A stretch of DNA of 12,871 bases from Pavlovales sp. CCMP2436 (taxonomy: Eukaryota; Haptophyta; Pavlovophyceae; Pavlovales): positions 117,576 to 130,446 of the forward strand of contig MU631690.1 of assembly GCA_026770615.1 (NCBI GenBank), in the 5' to 3' direction. The notes under the pieces were generated by a model, which saw nothing but the letters and a program-made list of their open reading frames with translations, was not told the origin of the DNA and did no database searches. Shown here piece after piece: positions 7,449 through 12,871 of this stretch (the stretch's first letter is position 1; each line of letters starts with the position of its first letter). A program made the position numbers and the translations under genes.

Positions 7449-8303
7449 CTAGTTGAAGACGCCGCGGCTGATATGCGCGGCCCGGGAGTAGTGGCGTGCA
7501 ATCTGCACCAGCTCGCCGAAGGTGTTGCGCTGCCTGCTCTCGATGGTCAAACCCTGTGTCTGTTTCCCTGTCATCCTGCCCTTTTTACTTTTGAGCGCCC
7601 GTCTCTGCGTATCGTCGAGGGTGATACCCTTCGATGCGAGCACCTTTGCGATCTGCGCGAGGCTGCGATTCCAGTCTGCGGCCTGCAGGTGGTTGAGGAT
7701 TTCGGGGTTCAACCCTTCCTGCGCGGAAGGCGGGGGGTCGCGGGCGGGGGGGCGGCGCGCGGGAGCGCTGCGGGTTAGCGTCAAGCAAAATGCCAGTTGA
7801 AGTGCCCGCGCGCGCGAGTCCGTGCGTCAGGCGCCTCACCGTTGGTGAGGTTACGTGACGTACGTGCGGCACATTCGAGGCGTACCAGAGCTCGAGCCGG
7901 CCGTCAGGGAGCTCCACCTTCTTCCAGAGCGTGCCACAGTTCGCCGTGTGAAAGAACGCGCACTTGTACTCCGTCGACGTGAGCCCAGACTAGGCGTCTT
8001 GCAACCGCTCTTGTGGCAGAAGGGATCGCTGTTCTTGAGGCTGTCGTGCTTGATGGTATCGGCGTGGAGCGCGTGAGTGAACTTCGTATCGTTCATGTGC
8101 GTACTCATGTAGCGCCAGCCGCGCTCTGTCGCCGGGGCGCGGCTCTTCCCCCGCGGCGCGCGCGTGCGCCCCTTTCCCCGCTGCGGCTCGTTGTCGGCGT
8201 CGGAGAGCAGCTCATCATCACGATTATAACGCTGCGGCGAGTGCGGCGAGTAGCCTGCGAACGGGTTCTCACTGAACACCTCATCATCGTCGTCGTCGGG
8301 CAT
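7449..8303 (-). CDS. MULE transposase N-terminal region with WRKY-GCM1/FLYWCH-like zinc finger, two frame breaks
   Basis: The start is ATG at 8303 (MPDDDDDEVFSENPF); a GTG lies further upstream at 8318. After an acidic and then basic leader, the frame shifts near the GGG at 7984-7986 into one reading EYKCAFFHTANCGTLWKK, then ELWYASNVPHVRH. This gives C-x7-C-x23-H-x2-H, the spacing of WRKY-GCM1-type fingers found at the N-terminus of many MULE transposases. Cys codons are at 7960-7962 and 7936-7938, His codons at 7864-7866 and 7855-7857. A second shift in the G6/G7 runs at 7732-7752 leads into a helical region (GLNPEILNHLQAADWNRSLA, then AKVLASKGITLDD), ending RAAHISRGVFN at 7449. The DDE part lies downstream on the same strand beyond the 199-bp repeat. 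The role would be transposon-end DNA binding. The shifts may be sequencing errors or decay. Confidence 0.6.
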
Positions 8304-8319
8304 CGCCACGCACGTCACG

Positions 8320-8388
8320 CTGTGATTCCGTGTGAGTCCGGTAGCCCAAGTCCGTAAGTCTGTGAGTCTGTGATTCCGTGTGAGTCCG
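8320..8388. repeat. Direct repeat of 21 bp, period 48, upstream of the MULE start
   Basis: CTGTGATTCCGTGTGAG plus TCCG occurs at 8320-8340 and identically at 8368-8388. Weaker GTGAGTC/GTCCG units lie between them and just after. The block sits immediately upstream of the minus-strand MULE ATG at 8303. A doubled GGTTTTATG-(T/C)-TGTG follows at about 8403-8436. These may be subterminal or promoter-proximal repeats of the transposon, or simple slippage. Confidence 0.75.
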
Positions 8389-8475
8389 TGAGTTCAGACA
8401 TCCGGTTTTATGTTGTGACACCGGAGGTTTTATGCTGTGTTATGTGATTTAATTCGCGCCCGCGCCCGCGCGCGC

Positions 8476-8700
8476 GGATACGAATTTCAAGCCTGCAGTG
8501 AGTACAATTAGGCGCTGGATACGCTAGAGCACCGGCTGAGTACGTTACAGCTCCAGGATACGATCTGCGCATGTTTTGGATACGATGGTTCAAAAGGCGC
8601 CTCTGGATACGATTGTGCACTCGGATACGATTTGGAAGGTGTTTTGGATACGATATGACTAATATCGGCCTGGATACGAGGGCGCACCATCTAGATACGT
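8476..8700. repeat. Array of ten GGATACGA-like boxes
   Basis: Boxes start at 8476, 8517, 8538, 8556, 8578, 8605, 8623, 8646, 8672 and 8693. Six are exactly GGATACGA through 8646 (8476, 8556, 8578, 8605, 8623, 8646), as is 8672. The others are GGATACGC, GAGTACGT and AGATACGT. Starts are 18-27 bp apart (41 for the first gap) and all are in the same orientation. The DNA between boxes is unrelated, so this is not an ordinary tandem repeat. Such clusters fit multiple binding sites for one protein, as in the subterminal arrays bound by accessory proteins of some plant DNA transposons. The binding protein is unknown. Confidence 0.85.
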
Positions 8701-9119
8701 CAGAGCATTTCTTCTGCTGCCGAAGTCTCCTCGCTCCCACCGATCGAACCGAGAGGCAAGCAGCCTGGCGGTCGCGAGGCGTCCCTGTTGCTCCCCGCTG
8801 GCAACGGGCTGTTTGTGGAGTAAGATCGAGGGCAGGACCAACCGCATTTACAGCGCTCGCAATCTCATTGTTCGGACCAGAGTGAAGGAGGGCTCTGATG
8901 ACACGGACATTGGCAGCGGCCCATGACTCATGGAAGTCCCGGGGTATGAAGTCGAGTTGCCGAGACGTGTTCCCAGCGTGCCCAGCAGCCTCAGCAATGG
9001 TGAGATGGTCAAGGGCAGAGAAGTTGCGTGCGGCCGGGTCTGCGGTCGATCTTGTGGGCAAGGGCATGCTTGGGCGCTCGACTTCCTCGCTTGACTGTGG
9101 CGCCTGCCGTTGGCGACGT

Positions 9120-9500
9120 AGGGGTGGTGGTGGCAGTCCGCGCCCGTCAGGTGGCGTGCTCCCACCTCCACCCCCACCCCCCCCCCACGACCCGTCCTAC
9201 CCCTACCACGGCCGTGGCAGTGGCATCTGCCCCGAGCACTGCCAGGCGCGGTGTTGGTGGCTGTGGCGGTGCCTGAGGTGGCGGCGGTGGCGGCGGTGGT
9301 TGTGGTGGTGGCGGCGGCGGCGGAAGTTGTGGTGGCGGTTGTGTTGCCGGTAGCTGCTGCTGAGGCGGAGGGCCCGGCGTCGGCCGCTGCTGCTGTACGC
9401 GTCGTCCGCTGTGGCTAGGGGGGGAGTGAGGGTGGTGGTGGCGGTGGTGGTGGCGGTGGCGGTGGCTGATGTGGTGGTGGCTGCAGCGGCGGCGGGGAGC
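9120..9500. repeat. GGT/GGC-rich low-complexity tract
   Basis: The plus strand is dominated by GGTGGC and GGCGGT units, with a C10 run at 9177-9186 and a G7 run at 9418-9424. On the minus strand it encodes the Pro/Gln-rich middle of the gene at 8408-10023. Open frames on the plus strand here are Trp/Arg/Gly-rich shadows. Confidence 0.8.
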
Positions 9501-10034
9501 CGGCTAGGTGATCTCTCCGGGCGTCCGCGTCGGCTGTTGGGAGCAATGCTGCAGCGTTAGCTTCGGCCTCGACGTTGGCGGCATCGGCGAGGGAGGTTTG
9601 GCGGGCAGGTGGGAGTATGTGTGCAAATGCATCGACCCCAGTGCGATCGGAATCAGCGTTTGAGTTGGCTCGGACTTTGGAGGTGTATTTGGTGGCGTGG
9701 AGCTCGAAGAGCGAGGGCCGGCTGACCTGGGCAGGGGTCGAGCAGCTGCCGTCGCTGAGCCCTTTCAAACCGGTGGCGCGGTAGTTTGGGAGAGGGTCCA
9801 CGTCGTTTAGGTGGAGATGCTGAGGCTGCGCACGGACGTCTTGATTGAACCCAATTGTAATAGTGCTGTCAATGGCTTGCAGTGCACGTTGGCACATGGT
9901 GTAAATCAAGGTGGCCGCGAGCTCGTAAAGTACGGTGCAGCCCTCGGCTCTGCGCCAGAGCTTGTCAATGTGCAGCCCCTTGGCGCAGCTCAGATGGACT
10001 TCATTTTTAGCAGTTTTTCGTTTTTAGCAGGAAC

Positions 10035-10996
10035 GTGCTGTCTTGCGCGCTGTCGCGTGAGTTGTCGTGCTCAGCGGGGTGCACAAGGCTTGGTGATGGG
10101 TGCGTAGTCGCGAGGGCCGTGTTGCCCTTCCGCTCCTCTCTCCGCCCGCCTCCGTTCAGCCTCTGCTGCTCACATGTACCAGTGGCAGTCGTCGATAAAG
10201 ATACTCGGTCACAGTTGACGCTCGGCTCGGGCGCCTTCAGGTGCGCGGCTGGCGGCAAGTACGGTCTCGAGGCGAAGCCCACCAGGTGGACTCTCGGCGA
10301 TGTCCGAGTGATGAAGGAGGAGCCTTTGGCCAGGCGACCGCGCGGGCCCCCAACCACTTGAGCAAGACTTCGGAAACCACTCACGGGTGTGCGTGGCACG
10401 GCGGGCTTCCTCAAGACGGTTCACACCAAGACCGTCAAGGCCAAGCTCGAGCAAGCGCACCGAGCTACTTCCACCTTCATTTCTTCGGAGATGCTGACCT
10501 CATTAGGCGCGAGCTGATCGACGCGTGCTCGCTGGCTGCACTATGAGGTCGATGTGGCCTGCTCAGCGAGGTGCTCGAATTCGACGGAAGCCGGCAGAGG
10601 CGAGCGTAGCCACCATTTCATTGACCGGTGCGGATACGCATGGACAGCCTGTCTGGCTCTATGTCGCTGCACACCATGGTGTAGCAGAAGGCCCAGCTGC
10701 GCGATACGCTAGCCGCGACGTAGGCGCAGAAAGTTGCGGATAAGGCGCTGCGCGAGCAGAAAAAGCAAAAAGAGGAGGCCGCCAAGCGCGCTGAGCTCAA
10801 GAGTAAGTTCGTGCTGTGCGAGACCGTGTACGCGTGTGGCGTCGCGCCGTGCGAGATAGCAAAGGCAAAGCGCTGCCCGACGTGCCGCACGATCGCCGAG
10901 TCTGGCCGCGCGTGCGGGAAGGTGAGCTATGCTCTTCAGCGAGTAAGGCTCTGGCAGAGGTCAGCCCCTACTACAGCAGCACCCGCGGCTGAGTAA
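10035..10996 (+). pseudogene. Decayed gene with charged helix and six-cysteine cluster
   Basis: Protein-like segments lie in order in three frames. One frame (open from 10035) has GKYGLEAKPTRWTLGDVRVM, a TGA at 10359, then GTAGFLKTVHTKTVKAKLEQ and a stop at 10515. A second frame has ASVATISLTGADTHGQPVW (about 10595-10655). The third has TAG stops at 10682 and 10721, with QKAQLRDTLAAT between them. The intact last 90 codons (10724-10996) hold a Lys/Glu-rich likely coiled coil (ALREQKKQKEEAAKRAELKS) followed by C-x5-C-x4-C-x7-C-x2-C-x9-C, a possible zinc site. Several stops and shifts outside homopolymers point to true decay rather than sequencing error. I do not recognise the family. It starts close to the minus-strand gene ending at 10023, so the two may once have shared a divergent upstream region. 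Confidence 0.5.
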
Positions 10997-11130
10997 TGCG
11001 ACCCGGCTTGAAGTACACCATTGTATACCTTGAAGAACAAATGTATAGTACGGGAAGCGTACTTGTAGCAGAATTACTCGCCCTACGGTGGCTTATTGGC
11101 GTTGTGCTAAAAATGATGTATGTATATATT
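10997..11130. other. Gene-free spacer with a small hairpin
   Basis: No gene is seen. AGTACG/CGTACT with a 5-nt loop forms a hairpin at 11047-11063. The spacer ends in a TA-rich run that abuts the second full copy of the 199-bp repeat. Confidence 0.5.
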
Positions 11131-11329
11131 AGCGGCTCAGCATGGTTCAACAGGTGTTGTTCAGTCACTGGCTTGGTCGACGTCAGGCTGAGGTCGAGCA
11201 ATCGACCCAAACCCTCATGCACCAGCACTCACACCAAAGGGTGTGAGTGTGTGCGCCCTGGCCCCCACGCCCCGCATTGGCCGCGCCTCGGCCGCTGCAG
11301 CCCTGCCGTGGCGGCCGCAGGGAGCAGCA
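11131..11329 (-). repeat. 199-bp hairpin-rich repeat, full copy 2
   Basis: This is the ungapped inverted partner of 7138-7336, with seven transitions. None of the seven falls in a hairpin stem; two fall in hairpin loops. On the minus strand it ends at 11131 and is followed by a TA-rich tail (AATATATACA). Flanks on both sides are unrelated to those of the first copy, which supports the 199-bp unit being complete. Confidence 0.88.
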
Positions 11330-11580
11330 CACTTTTTTCAAAATCTGCTAAAAGTACGACTCGGTGGACCGCTCGGGATCGCGGGAGGCTATTGATTCGC
11401 GATCTGCACGTCGGAAACAGCCCAGCTAACACCATGACAAGGCCAAATACCAACTTTTGAACAACGTCCGAAATAAAAAACGGTCTGTAACGGCCAGAAA
11501 AACACGAAACGGCAAAATCGTGCTAAAGTTGAATTCGAGACTTTAGGAGGGGTTGGATTTACGCAATGCGCCAATGTTCG
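11330..11580. other. Gene-free stretch between repeats
   Basis: No protein-like frame is visible. The first part is mixed, and from about 11460 the DNA is A-rich (AATAAAAAACGG, AAAAACACGAAACGG). No known motif is recognised. Confidence 0.4.
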
Positions 11581-11745
11581 ATGCTTGTCCGACCGATCGA
11601 TTTTCAAAATGGATTTTTTTCTGTATTCAAAAATGATCACAGGCGCAATCAGGATTTTAGTCTGATTGCGTCCAGATCTCTTGGTCCAGATGGATTATAT
11701 TTGAATACAAAAAAAATCTCCAAAATCGGTCGGTCGGACATGCAT
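11581..11745. mobile_element. MITE-like foldback element, about 165 bp
   Basis: The arms at 11581-11637 and 11692-11745 are inverted copies: ATGC-T/A-TGTCCGACCGA, then CGATTTT, a T-run, and TGTATTCAAA. The left arm has about five extra bases. Inside the loop is a second perfect hairpin, CGCAATCAG/CTGATTGCG with a 9-nt loop (11644-11670). The whole unit could extrude as a branched cruciform. No clear target-site duplication is seen at the edges. Long arms around a short centre and no coding capacity fit a non-autonomous foldback transposon. Confidence 0.7.
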
Positions 11746-11796
11746 GATTTCACTGGTACCCAACTAACCCCCTGAGGCCTTGAAATCCCGGGTAAT

Positions 11797-11821
11797 TTAT
11801 TCTCCGACAGTCGGAGAATAA
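11797..11821. repeat. Perfect 25-bp palindrome
   Basis: The arms TTATTCTCCGAC and GTCGGAGAATAA are perfectly complementary around a single central A. Two weaker relatives follow: CTCCCCGGCGGAG near 11827 and CTGACAGTTGGAG near 11856, then TTCCGACATCC near 11892. They could be binding sites or a terminator-like structure; nothing in the sequence decides this. Confidence 0.8.
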
Positions 11822-12000
11822 CAAAACTCCCCGGCGGAGAAAAAGCCTTTTCGTCTGACAGTTGGAGAGGAAACGCGGCCACATTCTTATTTTCCGACAT
11901 CCCTGCTGGACTTAGCGCTGGTCGCGCGACCGCGACGTTGCCCCTTCTCCAGTCCCTTCTCCGCCTTCTCCGCGCTCGCGCTGCCGCGGCGGACACGGAC

Positions 12001-12762
12001 ATGATGGGCGACGAGGCGCCGCGCGACCAGGCACTTCGCAACGACGCGCCGCGCACCCCGCCGCCGCCGCCGCGGGCTGGTGAGCCGTCCACGCCACGGA
12101 CGCCGCTCGAGTGCCCCTACGGGTTCACGCTCGACGGCGAGGGCGGCGGCGAGCCCGCCGGGCTCGGCGGTGACGGGCTCGGCAGCGTGGCGGCGCCCGT
12201 GGACAGGCGCCGTATGGCGGAGGTGATCACAGCAGCGCCGCACGGCAATGACCAGGCAGACCGGGGCGGCCTCGCATTCCAGGCGCTGCCCAAAGGGCCT
12301 TGGGCGACGCGCAAGCTGGCGAGCGATGTGTTCGCGACGCTCTCCAAGGACGAGGGGCACGTGCTCAACGCGTCGAGCACTCGGAGCGCGAGCAAGCTGC
12401 GTGGAGCGGAGTTTACGCTCATCTGCTCCTTCGGCGTCAAGGCGCGGGAGTCCAAGGCCAAGGCGAAGGAGGACGGCGGGCGACAGTCCTCCAACTTCAA
12501 CCACTGCAACGACTCGGACAAATTGTGCAAGCGGAAGATCGTCTTCGAGGAGTCGACTACGGGCTAAATCATCAAGTCCGCCGTCCTGGTGCACTGCGAG
12601 CACCCCACGCGCTCAACGCCGCGCGAGCTGTCGGCTGCGGAGCGCAAAGCGACGTACAGTCGCGGGCAAAAGATTCCCGACCAGCTCCTCGATCTCGTGA
12701 CGAACGACATGAAGCTGCTCCAGCCGAACGTGCGCGAGATCCACACCTTCATCGACAAAAAG
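12001..12762 (+). pseudogene. Second MULE N-terminal region with zinc finger, one in-frame stop, ending at a splice donor
   Basis: The frame from ATG at 12001 (MMGDEAPRDQ) runs to TAA at 12565-12567 and then stays open in the same frame to the donor AAAAAG|GTACAG at 12762/12763. An in-frame ATG at 11938 is an alternative start. After a Pro/Gly-rich leader comes SKLRGAEFTLICSFGVKAR, then Cys codons at 12505 and 12526 and His codons at 12592 and 12601. This gives C-x6-C-x21-H-x2-H, the same class as the finger at 7855-7962. The TAA falls inside the finger, between the second Cys and first His. A helical region follows (KIPDQLLDLVTNDMKLL, REIHTFIDKK), in the position of the post-finger helices of the other MULE copy. 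A pyrimidine-rich intron start follows and the contig ends. A single nonsense change, a read error or stop-codon reassignment could explain the TAA. Confidence 0.6.
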
Positions 12763-12813
12763 GTACAGCCTCCCCTTCTCCTTCTCTTTCTGTTTCTCTG
12801 TCTCTCTGTCCCT

Positions 12814-12816
<3 letters not shown>
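12763..12816 (+). other. Intron start with polypyrimidine tract
   Basis: GTACAG is followed by a CTTCTC/TCTCTG-rich tract that leads into the poly-C run. It is read as the 5' part of an intron of the MULE gene, because the frame before it is protein-like and the frame after it is not. Confidence 0.45.

Positions 12817-12871
<55 letters not shown>
12817..12871. repeat. Poly-C homopolymer at the right end
   Basis: Fifty-five consecutive C end the window. See the poly-G run at 1-23. It probably marks a contig break or artefact. Confidence 0.9.

Larger units (their letters stand above)
8408..10023 (-). pseudogene. Proline/glutamine-rich gene with two homopolymer frame breaks; possible retrotransposon ORF fragment
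   Basis: The first frame is open from 10023 and reads KGLHIDKLWRRAEGC, LYELAATLIYTMCQRALQAI, DPLPNYRATGLKGLSDG and SLFELHATKYTSKVR, then a Pro-rich tract. It stops at a G7 run (9418-9424). Dropping one base there continues through Pro/Gln repeats to a stop at 9147-9149. One extra base in the C10 run (9177-9186) leads into a third frame with NFSALDHLTIAEAAGHAGNT, RQLDFIPRDFHESW, RVIRALL, EIASAVNAVGPALDLTPQ and RGATGTPRDRQ. The third segment has the feel of the region ahead of reverse transcriptase in some protist retrotransposon proteins; this is weak recollection, and no RT motif is present. There is no ATG near 10023, so an upstream exon is likely. From about 8700 the frame runs through the GGATACGA array and is probably not protein. 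Confidence 0.4.

Noticed and set aside
8476..8700. CRISPR-like array
   Set aside because: The repeat is only 8 bp, the spacers are short and irregular, no Cas genes are present and the context is eukaryotic.
9120..9420. Glycine/tryptophan-rich plus-strand protein
   Set aside because: It arises from GGT/GGC low-complexity DNA. The minus strand gives the Pro/Gln-rich continuation of a gene instead.
7138..11329. A 4.2-kb DNA transposon bounded by the 199-bp inverted pair
   Set aside because: The edges carry no matching target-site duplication, the enclosed genes are unrelated pieces, and a third partial copy at 3501 breaks the pairing. Independent insertions explain the inverted pair better.
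11131..11329. tRNA-derived SINE with A and B boxes
   Set aside because: TGGCTTGGTCG resembles an A box with one mismatch, but no convincing B box follows and no tRNA-like fold is visible.
11887..12603. Minus-strand ORF of 238 aa
   Set aside because: It is antisense to the MULE zinc-finger frame; the composition is Arg/Ala/Leu-rich without recognisable motifs.

Overview
The window looks like a eukaryotic nuclear contig from a GC-rich unicellular organism; a microalga such as a haptophyte or pelagophyte is my guess, from style only. Signs of a eukaryote are Mutator-like (MULE) transposase pieces, GT-AG splice signals, proline- and glycine-rich low-complexity stretches, AT-rich islands between GC-rich coding blocks, and dense nested repeats. 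It begins with 23 G and ends with 55 C, so both 5' ends read as poly-G. These are probably natural assembly break points or artefacts. I see no rRNA, tRNA, CRISPR array or bacterial operon structure.

Left part (1-2200): two divergent genes of unknown function (55-636 minus, 819-1777 plus) share an AT-rich gap. The plus gene changes frame at a G6 run. A 35-bp tandem duplication and a decayed 3' end of the element gene described below follow (2009-2195). Region 2196-3500 is AT-richer and mostly gene-free. It holds one small ORF whose frame is broken by a third TAAC unit (2720-2978).

Centre (3501-8303, nearly all minus strand): two tandem paralogues (5175-3663, with one frame break, and 6936-5323, intact) form a family I do not recognise. 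Conserved blocks include an acidic residue followed about 18-19 residues later by E-x-K-T, which fits a PD-(D/E)XK nuclease-like core. The intact copy starts with the first part of a MULE DDE domain. Further upstream on the same strand lie a plausible 138-nt intron, a short exon, a 199-bp hairpin-rich repeat, and a MULE N-terminal region with a C-x7-C-x23-H-x2-H finger (8303-7449). The simplest reading is one MULE gene interrupted by the 199-bp repeat and joined downstream to the E-x-K family gene.

Right part (8304-12871): short direct repeats; a striking array of ten GGATACGA-like 8-mers (8476-8700); a proline-rich minus-strand gene broken at two homopolymers (10023-8408); a decayed plus-strand gene ending in a charged helix and six-cysteine cluster (10035-10996); a second 199-bp repeat copy (11131-11329); a 165-bp foldback element (11581-11745); a perfect 25-bp palindrome; and a second MULE N-terminal region on the plus strand with a finger of the same class, carrying one stop codon and ending at a splice donor (12001-12762).

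The window is best described as a transposon graveyard with at least one intact ORF. The candidates for something undescribed are the tandem E-x-K family and its link to a MULE transposase, the hairpin-rich 199-bp repeat, and the GGATACGA array. Function is inferred by eye only; no homology search was run.
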